A DNA stretch of 64,000 nt from Chloroflexota bacterium (GTDB lineage: Bacteria > Chloroflexota > Anaerolineae > UBA4142 > SHND01), in contig JACQWQ010000010.1 in the NCBI GenBank assembly GCA_016209205.1, forward strand, positions 17,810-81,809, written 5' to 3'. Every line of letters begins with the position of its first letter. The stretch's first letter is position 1. Shown one piece after another: positions 33,507 through 41,901 of the stretch. A program made the translations under genes and the position numbers. The notes under the pieces are model-generated. The model saw only the letters and a list, made by a program, of their open reading frames with translations. It made no database searches and had not been told where the DNA came from.

Positions 33507-33986
33507 TCAGTGGCAGCTCGAGTTACCTCTCCAGCAAGTCGCGCTTGAACTTGTTCCCCTACCTGAAGTATATTTGACTGTGCTGGCGGCACCCGGATAC
33601 GGTATCCATGCATGCCTAGCTGTCACATAAATGTAGGAGCAGTCCGGCCAGGGAACAGTTACACCGCCACTATTTGTATTCCAATAGCGATAAGATTCAA
33701 ACTCGTTAATGATATGGTTATAATCATGTGTGGACCATTCTCTCGACCAGGTGTCCAGATAGTAAATGCTAGAAGGTGCTGTTGTAAAATTACTACTCGT
33801 GGCATTACCACCTCCCTGAGTGCAAGATCCGGGGCTACCAGAAGTTATGGCCGCACCTCCTGCTCCATTGGAAAGTGTAACCGTAATATACTCAGCTAGT
33901 GCAGGGACAACCGAAGCCAAAAAGAGTGCGCTGATCATTAGAATCACGAAGAATGGACGCATTCGCTTGCGTAGCATAGTATTCAT
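33507..33986 (-). CDS. Small exported protein, unknown
   Basis: 159 residues. The signal peptide (MRPFFVILMISALFLASVVPALA) ends after residue ~31. The mature part is Ser/Gly/Tyr-rich with four cysteines (SPGSCTQ, WPDCSYIY, SATCWRGNSSCH) and aromatic runs (SIYYLDTWSREWSTHDYNHIINEFESYRYW). No family was recognised. Base composition is more AT-rich than flanking genes, as for its upstream neighbour, so both may be acquired. Confidence 0.65.
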   Translation of the reverse strand: MNTMLRKRMRPFFVILMISALFLASVVPALAEYITVTLSNGAGGAAITSGSPGSCTQGGGNATSSNFTTAPSSIYYLDTWSREWSTHDYNHIINEFESYRYWNTNSGGVTVPWPDCSYIYVTARHAWIPYPGAASTVKYTSGRGTSSSATCWRGNSSCH

Positions 33987-34026
33987 TGATAGTTGCCCCC
34001 AATGAGATTAGAAGATCGAGATATTG

Positions 34027-34662
34027 TTACGGGGTATTTTCAAGATTCTTCATAGCAATTCGTAACGCATAAACGAATTGCTGAAGGGTTCCATCTTGGG
34101 GATTGAAATTATTGCTACCGCGAGCTACGACTCCCCCCCAAGAACCAGACTTTTGACCGCTGTATGAATAGAATGGCGTCTTGTACCTTTCATCGGGCCA
34201 GGCTTTGGCCTTGGCTCGAAGTGCCGGATCAGCAATTAGATCTGCCAGTTCACTCATCTTGATATTTATTCCTGCTATGATCGTTCCTCTATCATATTGA
34301 CTCTTGAGCCATTTGATGTCCACCTCTGAAAGACTATGTTGATGTACAATTACCGCTCCTATCCTGCCTCTTTTTGTTGCGTTATCATTAGCTGCAGATT
34401 GATTACTTTCGACTGTTTGTTTCAACGTTGGAAAGTCATGAACAACTTTTACTCCTTCTCGTTGCAACGCAGTTAGCGAGCCGGGCACATCCTCACTTAT
34501 AGCAAGGCTAGTGGGGGCCAAGTAAATTATCTGAGCGTCCGAAGTAATCGTCGACGCATCACTTGCATTAAGAGTGAAGAGGCTGGTGATTGCTACTCCG
34601 ACCCCGATCAAGAAGAGAAAGAGAGCGATGAATAAGAGCCAAGATTTTTGTAACTGCTTCAT
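34027..34662 (-). CDS. Membrane-anchored protein, unknown
   Basis: 211 residues from ATG 34662, preceded by AAAGGAGC. There is one N-terminal membrane segment (SWLLFIALFLFLIGVGVAITSLF), then a soluble domain with alternating strands and helices (AQIIYLAPTSLAI, GVKVVHDFPTLKQTV, IGAVIVHQHSLSEVDIKWLKSQYDRGTIIAGINIKMSELADL), which reads like a Rossmann-type or peptidase-inhibitor-like alpha/beta fold. No family was recognised. It probably forms a unit with the downstream exported protein 40 bases on. Confidence 0.6.
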   Translation of the reverse strand: MKQLQKSWLLFIALFLFLIGVGVAITSLFTLNASDASTITSDAQIIYLAPTSLAISEDVPGSLTALQREGVKVVHDFPTLKQTVESNQSAANDNATKRGRIGAVIVHQHSLSEVDIKWLKSQYDRGTIIAGINIKMSELADLIADPALRAKAKAWPDERYKTPFYSYSGQKSGSWGGVVARGSNNFNPQDGTLQQFVYALRIAMKNLENTP

Positions 34663-35018
34663 GCTGTGCTCCTTTGAAGAATTGATTTGCATTTGTTTGA
34701 TTGAAGGTTGAGGCAGATAAGAGAGTTTGCACGTTACTAACGAATGGTGCTAGTCAGCACTATGAACAAGGGTGATGCTTTGGCTATAACTGTCGTGTAT
34801 CACAGAATTGATGCTTAAAGCAGGGACTAGCATCATTCGGTACTAAACTATGGCAGGTATAACACATTTCTCTTCCAACCGCAAGCTGAATTTCAGCGAC
34901 GGGTGTGGGTCACGTTTTGCACGATGCGAGTTTCTGACCGGTAACCACTCATTTTGTGCGATTTTCGTGGTGATTTCCTCTACTTGATACTGCCACGCAA
35001 AACTGTGACGCACACCTC
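34663..35018. other. Intergenic region
   Basis: AT-richer stretch upstream of the two exported-protein genes. GTGCTAGTCAGCAC at 34747-34760 is a short palindrome that could be an operator. No gene is supported. Confidence 0.4.
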
Positions 35019-35870
35019 TCAGCGACCGCCACGCTGTGTTAGTTCGTACACCGCGCGCCGCTCACGCCCACTCTGTTTGGCAATGCGCTTGACCGCATCC
35101 GTGCGCGGCATTCCTTGCGCAATCAACCTGTTAAATTCGCGTTTCACGCGCACATCATCCCATGCGTCGTCCTCGCTGGATGTTGGGCGCTTGACGGTTG
35201 ACTTTTGCCCCCCAATCACCAACGTGAATTCCCCGCGCGGTTCCACCGTTTGAAAATACGCGCGCACTTGCCGAATCGTTCCCCGCTGAAATTCTTCGAA
35301 CTTTTTCGTGAGTTCACGCGCGACACAAATTCGCCGCGCCGCGCCAAAGATATTTTCCAAATCCTCCAACGCGTCGCGCAAACGGTGCGGCGTCTCAAAT
35401 ACGACCAGTGTGTCGCGTTCGTCAACGAGGTCGCGTAAAAACCTGCGCCGCGCTTGTGGCTCGCGCGGCAAAAAACCCGCGTAATAAAACGCGTGCGCCG
35501 GGAGACCCGACGCCACCAACGCGGTCAACACCGCGCTCGGTCCCGGGATCGGCGACACGCGATGCCCCCGCGCAATCGCTTCACGCACCAGTTCATACCC
35601 CGGATCGTTGATGCCCGGCATCCCCGCTTCCGAAACCACCGCGACATCGCCGCGCTCCAACGCATCGAGAATCCGTTCCAACTTGTTCGTCTTGCTGTAC
35701 TCGAAAAATGACGTGACCGGCGTATGAATTTCAAAATATGTGAGCAGCTGTTTTGCCGTGCGCGTATCTTCGGCGGCAATCAACGAAACCGCGCGCAGCG
35801 TCTCGAGCGCGCGCGGCGATATGTCTTCGAGATTGCCGATAGGCGTGGCGACGAGAAAGAGAGTGGTCAT
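35019..35870 (-). CDS. rsmI: 16S rRNA (cytidine1402-2'-O)-methyltransferase
   Basis: 283 residues, standard RsmI length. The N-terminal LFLVATPIGNLEDISPRALETLRAVSLIAAEDTRTAKQLL and the central VVSEAGMPGINDPGYELVREAI and PIPGPSAVLTALVASGLP are tetrapyrrole-methylase-fold signatures specific to RsmI. It methylates the ribose of C1402 in the 30S decoding centre using SAM. The C-terminal RERRAVYELTQ is also typical. Confidence 0.95.
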   Translation of the reverse strand: MTTLFLVATPIGNLEDISPRALETLRAVSLIAAEDTRTAKQLLTYFEIHTPVTSFFEYSKTNKLERILDALERGDVAVVSEAGMPGINDPGYELVREAIARGHRVSPIPGPSAVLTALVASGLPAHAFYYAGFLPREPQARRRFLRDLVDERDTLVVFETPHRLRDALEDLENIFGAARRICVARELTKKFEEFQRGTIRQVRAYFQTVEPRGEFTLVIGGQKSTVKRPTSSEDDAWDDVRVKREFNRLIAQGMPRTDAVKRIAKQSGRERRAVYELTQRGGR

Positions 35871-35937
35871 TCCGTCGGATAGTCGGATCGTCGGATGGTC
35901 GCGGTGATTTGACTAACCGACCATCCGACGATCCGAC
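35871..35937. repeat. GTCGGATAGTCGG/CCGACCATCCGAC palindrome
   Basis: Same word family as 4397-4490. The arms are complementary and flank a short centre. Confidence 0.75.
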
Positions 35938-37443
35938 CTACAGACCATATATTTCCGCATACTTGTTTTTCAAATACGCGATGTACGACCGCGTTTGCAG
36001 CGGCTCGCCTGTAATTTGGTTTGCCAATTCGTTGAGCGTGAATTTTCTGCCGTGTTGGTAAATTTTTTGCTGGAGCCATTGCCGCAGCGGTTCAAATTCA
36101 CCTTGCGCGAATTGCGCGTCGAGATTGCCCAATTCCTTGCGCGCCTGCTCGAACAATTGCGCGGAAAAAAAGGTGCCGAGCGAATAGGTCGGAAAATATC
36201 CGTACAGGCCCATGGACCAGTGTACGTCTTGCAAGACGCCCTGCGCGACATCGGGCGGTGTGATGCCGAGATACGACGACATGGCTTCGTCCCACCACGC
36301 CGGCAGTTCCGCCACCCGCAGTTTGTTTTCGAGCAAAAGATTTTCCGCCTCAAAACGCAACATCACGTGCAGCGAGTACGTCACTTCGTCGGCTTCGACG
36401 CGAATGAGCGAGGGCTGCACTTTGTTCACGGCGCGATACATTTTTTCCGCGTCCAGGTCCGCCGCATTTTTGCGAAAGGTCCTTTTGAATTTTGGGAAAA
36501 AGAATTCCCAAAATGCGCGTGAGCGCCCGACCAAATTTTCCCACAAGCGCGATTGCGACTCGTGTACACCCAGCGACGCGCCGCCTGCCAACGCGGTGCG
36601 CTCGAATTTGTCCGGCGAACCTTGTTCGTACAACGCGTGTCCGCCTTCGTGCAGCGCGCCAAACAAACACGAGTTGAAAAAATCGGGCAGGATGCGATTC
36701 GTCACGCGCACGTCATGATTGGAAAACGTCGTGCAAAATGGATGCGGCACCCGGTCCATCCGCCCGCGTTCGAAATCATAGCCAATCGCGCGCAGCGCCT
36801 CATGCGCCAAAGCCCATTGTTTGTCCGGGTCATAATGGCGGAGCACCGCGGCATCCTCCACGCGGTCGGAATGTGCGCGGATGGTTTGTACGAGCGGCAC
36901 CAGCTCGCGGCGCACCGCGTCGAAAATTTCTGTTACTTGCGCGGTTTTCATGCCCGGTTCGTATTCGTCAAGCAGCGCGTCGTACATACGGTCGCTATAA
37001 CCGAGATATTCGGCTTCACGCTGCTTTAATTCCAACATGTGTGCAAGGTGTGATTCAAACCCATGCCAATCGTTTGCCGCGCGGGCTTGCGCCCACGCCG
37101 TCGTCGCCAAACCGCTCGCCTCTGCCAATTCGGCAACAAACGCCGCAGGCAAACGCACCGCTTTGACGTATTCGCGTTGCAGCACGCGCAACATCGAAAC
37201 TGTATCATCTTCGTACGGCAAATCGCGCGTTTCGGCGCTCAACAGGTCCAGCAAAGCCCCAACCCGTTCCGACGTAAAGCGCTCGTGCGCCAAACGCGAA
37301 AGCGTTGCCACTTGACTCGCGCGCGCCTGCGCGCCGCCCGGCGGCATGTACGCCTGCTGGTCCCAATTCAGCACCGACTGTGCCTTGTACAGATCATCCA
37401 CATCGGCGATGATTGCCTTGAATTCTTCCAAATGCTCTGACAT
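35938..37443 (-). CDS. M32 family metallocarboxypeptidase
   Basis: 501 residues, the family length. HEGGHALYEQG (zinc His265 and His269, Glu266) and the downstream HESQSRLWENLVGRS supply the zinc site and the M32 signature; DPDKQWALAHEALRAIGYDFERGRMD is also typical. M32 enzymes remove C-terminal residues from peptides and act as dimers in the cytoplasm. ATG 37443 matches the family N-terminus; a short upstream extension is ignored. Confidence 0.93.
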   Translation of the reverse strand: MSEHLEEFKAIIADVDDLYKAQSVLNWDQQAYMPPGGAQARASQVATLSRLAHERFTSERVGALLDLLSAETRDLPYEDDTVSMLRVLQREYVKAVRLPAAFVAELAEASGLATTAWAQARAANDWHGFESHLAHMLELKQREAEYLGYSDRMYDALLDEYEPGMKTAQVTEIFDAVRRELVPLVQTIRAHSDRVEDAAVLRHYDPDKQWALAHEALRAIGYDFERGRMDRVPHPFCTTFSNHDVRVTNRILPDFFNSCLFGALHEGGHALYEQGSPDKFERTALAGGASLGVHESQSRLWENLVGRSRAFWEFFFPKFKRTFRKNAADLDAEKMYRAVNKVQPSLIRVEADEVTYSLHVMLRFEAENLLLENKLRVAELPAWWDEAMSSYLGITPPDVAQGVLQDVHWSMGLYGYFPTYSLGTFFSAQLFEQARKELGNLDAQFAQGEFEPLRQWLQQKIYQHGRKFTLNELANQITGEPLQTRSYIAYLKNKYAEIYGL

Positions 37444-37449
37444 AGTTAT

Positions 37450-37560
37450 TCCGTTTCCTCTTTGTAGATTGCGGCTCACTGTTCACTGCACACTGATTAC
37501 TATTCACTGATCACTGATCACTGATTACCGATCACTGACCACTGATTACTGTTCACTACT
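37450..37560. repeat. CACTGATCACTGATTACTG tandem repeat
   Basis: Simple repeats fill the gap between the M32 gene and the SpoU gene and contribute the last codons of the latter. Confidence 0.8.
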
Positions 37561-38355
37561 CATCCTGCGTTTCACTTCGTACAACAACACGCTCGCTGCG
37601 ACCGCGAGATTGAGCGAGTCCACCTGTCCGCTCATCGGAATGCGCACCGCGTTGGCTGCGTGCAAAACATCATCCGGCAAACCCTCGCCTTCGTTTCCAA
37701 ACACCAACGCGCACGGCGGACGCAAATCGGCATGCCACAAATCTTGCGCCGCTTGATCCGACGCCGCTACCATGCGAACACCCTGCATTGTGCCCCAATC
37801 TAAAAAATCTTGCACCTTTTCCACACGCACCAACGGCGCCGTAAACAACGCGCCGCGACTCGCTTTCACCGCCGCGGGCGCGTATGGATCGGTCGCCGCG
37901 CCAATGACGACGACGCCGCGCGCATTTACCGCGTCTGCCGTGCGCAGAATACTGCCGAGATTGCCCGGGTTGCTCACTTGCCACAACGCCACGAAAACCG
38001 CGTCCGCGTCCACGCGTAGCGAATCCAAAGTGCGCGCGGTCATTTTCACAACCGCTGCCAGCCCTGACGGGTGTTCGCGTTCGGCGAACGATTCCAAGAC
38101 CGCGCGCGAGACGTTCACAATGCGCGTGCCCGCGCGTTCCTGTGCGCGCAGCATTGCACGCGCCGCCGCACTCGTCAGCAAATCCGGCGCGACGACAAGA
38201 AGTGTCACCGGCGCGCCGCTTTGCGCTGCCTGCAGAACGGGTTGAATCCCTTCGACCAGAAATTCGCCGCGCGCTTGGCGATTTTTTTTCTGTGCCAGCG
38301 CGCGCAGTTCCTTGACCAGTGGGTTCGAGGGGCTGGATAGAATTGTCGTTTTCAT
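37546..38355 (-). CDS. TrmH/SpoU-family RNA 2'-O-methyltransferase
   Basis: 269 residues: an N-terminal substrate-binding domain (LRALAQKKNRQARGEFLVEGIQPVLQAA), then the knotted SPOUT domain with VSNPGNLGSILRTADAVNARGVVVIG, LVFGNEGEGLPDDVL and IPMSGQVDSLNLAVAASVLLYEV, the three classic motifs. It methylates a ribose in tRNA or 23S rRNA; the target is not decidable. Confidence 0.9.
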   Translation of the reverse strand: MKTTILSSPSNPLVKELRALAQKKNRQARGEFLVEGIQPVLQAAQSGAPVTLLVVAPDLLTSAAARAMLRAQERAGTRIVNVSRAVLESFAEREHPSGLAAVVKMTARTLDSLRVDADAVFVALWQVSNPGNLGSILRTADAVNARGVVVIGAATDPYAPAAVKASRGALFTAPLVRVEKVQDFLDWGTMQGVRMVAASDQAAQDLWHADLRPPCALVFGNEGEGLPDDVLHAANAVRIPMSGQVDSLNLAVAASVLLYEVKRRMSSEQ

Positions 38356-38471
38356 GGGGTGCGGTCACGGACTCGCCGAGACAAACAAAACGAGTTCGCT
38401 TCCATGCGAGGAGCACACAACTGTGCCAGCACCAAGTGCAATTTTACGTCTGACAAAAAAGTGAATTCGAT

Positions 38472-38807
38472 TCACTGCTGCTTTTCAGAAATGTTCTCAC
38501 CCGATTTGGTCAAGCCGTCAAGCCAAGCCGAGTCGCGCTCGCCCACCATCAAAACCTCATCATAATAATTTTTATAGCCGAGCGCGTCCAATTTTTGTTT
38601 AAACACCTCGAGCGGACTCTTGTCATCCGCTTCCCAAATTTCGAGGAATGAACCTTGCGTCGTCAAAGTATAACCGACGACCAGCGTCACACCCGCCGCT
38701 TTGGCTGCGCGCCGCACCCGCGCCGCAAAACCCGCTTGTTCTTCTTCCGACAATTTTTTCCACTCGGGCTTGAGATGCCCGATGAGAATGAGAGCGATAC
38801 GTTTCAC
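38472..38807 (-). CDS. Small hypothetical protein
   Basis: 111 residues from GTG 38807 (VKRIALILIGHLKPEWKKLSEEEQAGFAARVRRAAKAAGV ... FLEIWEADDKSPLEVFKQKLDALGYKNYYDEVLMVGERD). The pattern of strand-helix-strand with an EIWE stretch suggests a dimeric ferredoxin-like (YCII or muconolactone isomerase-like) fold, but no family is certain. The upstream in-frame residues look non-coding. Confidence 0.55.
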   Translation of the reverse strand: MKRIALILIGHLKPEWKKLSEEEQAGFAARVRRAAKAAGVTLVVGYTLTTQGSFLEIWEADDKSPLEVFKQKLDALGYKNYYDEVLMVGERDSAWLDGLTKSGENISEKQQ

Positions 38808-38892
38808 GGAAGGATGATGGATTGCAGGTTTTTGCTGCGCGGCAGTACGCGCCAAGAACCGCAATCCAAATGAAGGATGAAGGATGAATCCT

Positions 38893-39261
38893 CTATCCTT
38901 GGCCCTTTAGTCTGCGAACGATCGTGACAAAAATTGAGATGAGCTCGTCGGTTTCTTGCGCTAAATGCGCCGCGCGTGCCTGAACGATAATGTTCGAATC
39001 CACCAACAATTCCAGCCAATATGCAGATTCATCCAATTCCTGCAACGCCCCTTCCATTTTGCTAATCAAATCGGCATCTGATTTTGCGCGCTGTCCTTCC
39101 CGATACTGTGCCCCAACAGATGTGCCCGAGCGCAGCAGTTGCTTTCCAAGGATTTGCGCTTCCGTCGTTTTTGGCAATGAAACATACAGACGTATAACCT
39201 CGAGAGCATACCGCTTTGTCCGTTCCCTCAAATCTTGTGGTTTCTTTTTTTCATCCTTCAT
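38893..39261 (-). CDS. Four-helix bundle protein (23S rRNA IVS/S23 type)
   Basis: 122 residues with the S23/avd-like signature: RTKRYALEVIRLYVSLPKTTEAQILGKQLLRSGTSVGAQYREGQRAKSDADLISKMEGALQELDESAYWLELL. Members are often encoded in rRNA intervening sequences or near mobile elements, or work as diversity-generating-retroelement accessory proteins; no reverse transcriptase is present here. The start ATG lies in a CATCCTT repeat and overlaps the stop of the upstream gene. Confidence 0.88.
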   Translation of the reverse strand: MKDEKKKPQDLRERTKRYALEVIRLYVSLPKTTEAQILGKQLLRSGTSVGAQYREGQRAKSDADLISKMEGALQELDESAYWLELLVDSNIIVQARAAHLAQETDELISIFVTIVRRLKGQG

Positions 39262-40739
39262 CCTTCATCCTTCATCCTTGGCATTTTCGGCGTGTGAATC
39301 GCATGTTTGTGTTGCCCGACCAATACCGCGAGCATTCCGCCGCGCTGCGCGACATTGACCACTTGTTTTTGCGAAGCGCGTCCGAGCACGGCGAGACCAT
39401 ATTTCGTCGGCGCAAAACCATAGACCACATAAAAGGGCGCGGTCGAGACCTCCCCGGTTTCCGTGAGCACGGGAAATTCGTACACGGCAATGCGCGCCAA
39501 ACGCTGCGCCACCCATTCTCCCGGTTCGCTCACTGCGCGTTGAATGGCGGCCTCCCACGCGCTCTGCGTGGTCGAAGGTCCGATCAAAACATCTTCGCCG
39601 CCATAGGCGCGATTGGGTTTAATGACCAAAATTTCGCGATTGTCGCGCGTAAATTCCAACAGTTCCACCAGTTCGCCCATTGGGTCTGTCGTACGGATAT
39701 CGCGCAGCACGCGCGTCCATAGGACATGGCGGCGAAACACATTGCGCTCGTCCATGGTAAAGTGTACGGCAAAGCGCGGGTCGGTGAGAATTTCAAAACA
39801 AGACTTGTGATCAAAATCACCCGCCATCGAACTGACCATTTGATTTTGGCGCAAGAGCTGTTTCATCGGACGCACGTTCATGCCTTCGGCTTCCATCTCT
39901 GCCAATTCGCGCGTCTCATAATCGCGATACGCCACGTCAATCAAATGATTTTCGTAATACACTTCGCCGCCCCGCACATACAATTCTTCGGGGTCGGCGT
40001 GATACACCTCGAGGCCCCGCGCGCGATAATAATTCATCAGCGTTTCTTGTTCGTTTGGACCATCGCCCGCGTATTTCGGATCAATAAAACAAATCGCGCG
40101 TCCCGGCCGTCCGATCACTTCCGCGTGATCCAACATTTCCTGCATAAAGGTATCGCGCAAATCGTCCGGCGCTTGGAGCGCCAAATCCGGCGCGACGGCT
40201 TCCATCACCGGCACCACCGTTTCGAGCACGATCTCTTCGGCAGTGGGGATCAAGTGCACGCCGCCTGCGCCCACAAGATTTGCTTCGATGAACGCGAGCG
40301 AATCTTTCGAGAACGCGCCGGTCAAATCCGCCACCGCGTCGAGCCGCCCAAAGACGGTATGAAATTGATTGTGACTCGCGCCCCACGTGTCCCACAACCA
40401 TTTCGCTTCGCCTTCTTGCAGCCGCACGATTTCACGCACCTGAAAATCTTTGAGGTACAGCTCCGGCATCCGCTTGAGCGCGCCAAGCAGCGTTTGCGAA
40501 ACATAATGAAAATAATTCAGTTGTTCCGAAAACACGGCGAGCGGGCGCATCAAGACATTGATCACTTCCGTCTTGCCGTCGCGATAATAAACCAGCTCTT
40601 TGCGCAGGGCTTGGTCGTGAATCGCCTGACTGAGCTCTTTCATGGTCTCTGGCGGCAGGGAAGCAAAAATTTGGCGGAGATACAAATCCAGTGAAACTCC
40701 GCGCAGACCTTGCTCGTCGGGCGTAAAGGGAGATTGCAT
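39258..40739 (-). CDS. Circularly permuted ATP-grasp-like protein
   Basis: 493 residues. VIKPNRAYGGEDVLIGPSTTQSAWEAAI and WVAQRLARIAVYEFPVLTETGEVSTAPFYVVYGFAP resemble the ATP-binding lysine and loop regions of the circularly permuted ATP-grasp family, and CFIDPKYAGDGPNEQETLMNYYRARGLEVYHADPEELYV its N-terminal nucleotide-fold half. Such proteins form peptide or amide bonds in small clusters. Here there is no alpha-E or transglutaminase neighbour, so the substrate is open. It was probably once joined to the S23-type gene only by the ATGA overlap. Confidence 0.65.
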   Translation of the reverse strand: MQSPFTPDEQGLRGVSLDLYLRQIFASLPPETMKELSQAIHDQALRKELVYYRDGKTEVINVLMRPLAVFSEQLNYFHYVSQTLLGALKRMPELYLKDFQVREIVRLQEGEAKWLWDTWGASHNQFHTVFGRLDAVADLTGAFSKDSLAFIEANLVGAGGVHLIPTAEEIVLETVVPVMEAVAPDLALQAPDDLRDTFMQEMLDHAEVIGRPGRAICFIDPKYAGDGPNEQETLMNYYRARGLEVYHADPEELYVRGGEVYYENHLIDVAYRDYETRELAEMEAEGMNVRPMKQLLRQNQMVSSMAGDFDHKSCFEILTDPRFAVHFTMDERNVFRRHVLWTRVLRDIRTTDPMGELVELLEFTRDNREILVIKPNRAYGGEDVLIGPSTTQSAWEAAIQRAVSEPGEWVAQRLARIAVYEFPVLTETGEVSTAPFYVVYGFAPTKYGLAVLGRASQKQVVNVAQRGGMLAVLVGQHKHAIHTPKMPRMKDEG

Positions 40740-40753
40740 GGTAGGAAAGCACC

Positions 40754-41572
40754 TTATTCGCGTTCAGGGTCACCACCAAGAGCGCGCAAGCGTTCGGCAA
40801 GTTCGCGGACGCGCGCTTCGGCTTGTTCGGCGCGTTGGCGTTCCTGTTCCGCGCGTTGGCGTTCTTGTTCGGCGCGTTGACGTTCCTGTTCCACGTGTTG
40901 ACGCGCTTGGTCGGCGCGTTGGCGTTCCTGTTCCGCGTGTTGACGTTCTTGGTCGGCGCGTTGGCGTTCCTGTTCCGCGTGTTGACGCGCTTGGTCGCGC
41001 TGTGCGATGACCTCGACAAATGTTGCAAACGGCTCACCATCGGGACGAAACAGCTTCAATTCGCCATCTTCTAGTTCAAAGCGCACACCCAACCGCGGAC
41101 TCGTCCAGCCGACAATGTTCTCTATTTCTTGCAATGTATCGCCGCGCCGAATCCAGCCGCTCAATTCGCCGTCGTCCGGGTCATACAAATAATACTCTTC
41201 GACGCCGAAACGTTCATAGAAATGGAGTTTGCGATGCATTTCGGAAAATGTATTGCCCGGCGAGAGAATCTCAAAAACCACTTGCGGCGGGATGTCGTCT
41301 TCAAGCCACTGCAAATACGAACCCCGGTCGCCTTTGGGACGTCCGAACACAACCAGCGCATCCGGCGCGACGCGAATTTTTGGATCTCCTTCGACGGGAT
41401 ACCAAAACAAATCTCCCGCGACAAACACTTGCGGGTCGTTCGCAAACAATGCCTCTAAACCATTTTCGATGGTGGCGATGTAACGAAATTGTTTGGTGTT
41501 GTCTGCCATGGGCTTCCCATCGCTTTCGGGATAGATGATACGTTTTGTGGTGATCGGCTCTTGAATCAACAT
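40754..41572 (-). CDS. Uma2-family (DUF820) nuclease-fold protein with heptad tail
   Basis: 272 residues from ATG 41572. Residues ~20-185 are a Uma2 domain: DLFWYPVEGDPKIRVAPDALVVFG (acidic site), PPQVVFEILSPGNTFSEMHRKLHFYERFGVEEYYLYDPD (E and K of the PD-(D/E)XK core). The C-terminus is about 12 near-identical seven-residue units (QERQRAD/EQERQHAE), a long coiled coil encoded by a 21-base tandem repeat at 40.83-40.99 kb. Uma2 proteins are numerous in Chloroflexota and cyanobacteria; their function is unproven. Confidence 0.85.
   Translation of the reverse strand: MLIQEPITTKRIIYPESDGKPMADNTKQFRYIATIENGLEALFANDPQVFVAGDLFWYPVEGDPKIRVAPDALVVFGRPKGDRGSYLQWLEDDIPPQVVFEILSPGNTFSEMHRKLHFYERFGVEEYYLYDPDDGELSGWIRRGDTLQEIENIVGWTSPRLGVRFELEDGELKLFRPDGEPFATFVEVIAQRDQARQHAEQERQRADQERQHAEQERQRADQARQHVEQERQRAEQERQRAEQERQRAEQAEARVRELAERLRALGGDPERE
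40829..40995. repeat. 21-bp coding tandem repeat (heptads)
   Basis: GGCGTTCCTGTTCCGCGTGTT-type units encode the Uma2 coiled coil. Their number probably varies between strains. Confidence 0.8.
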
Positions 41573-41901
41573 GTGACATGCTCCTCGACGCGGCAGCGTC
41601 GGCAACATTATAACGCGGGGCGTCAGCGGGGTAAAGGGGGAGGAATTTGATGACCGGCCGGCGGCTTGGAAAGCCCTGTGGGAGGGCTGGAGCCGCAAAA
41701 GGGGAGAAATTTTCGACGTGGTACAAACGTCAGAATCCCACATTTCGTTCCCCATTTTGATAGTCCAAAAGTACCTGAGCCGCTATCCATTCCCCTTATT
41801 GACGCCCGCGCGGGGAGAGCTTAAGATGAATTGCCAATGTGTATATCTCGGACGTTGTAGGAGCTAGAGACCCAGGAGTCTCGGATTGAAATCGAATAGA
41901 T

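Noticed and set aside
33386-33613. 75-codon minus-strand frame beside the small exported protein
   Set aside because: Overlaps that gene in another frame and includes its terminator; no supporting features.
38893-39261. Diversity-generating retroelement (from the S23/avd-like helix bundle)
   Set aside because: No reverse transcriptase or template/variable repeat pair is nearby.
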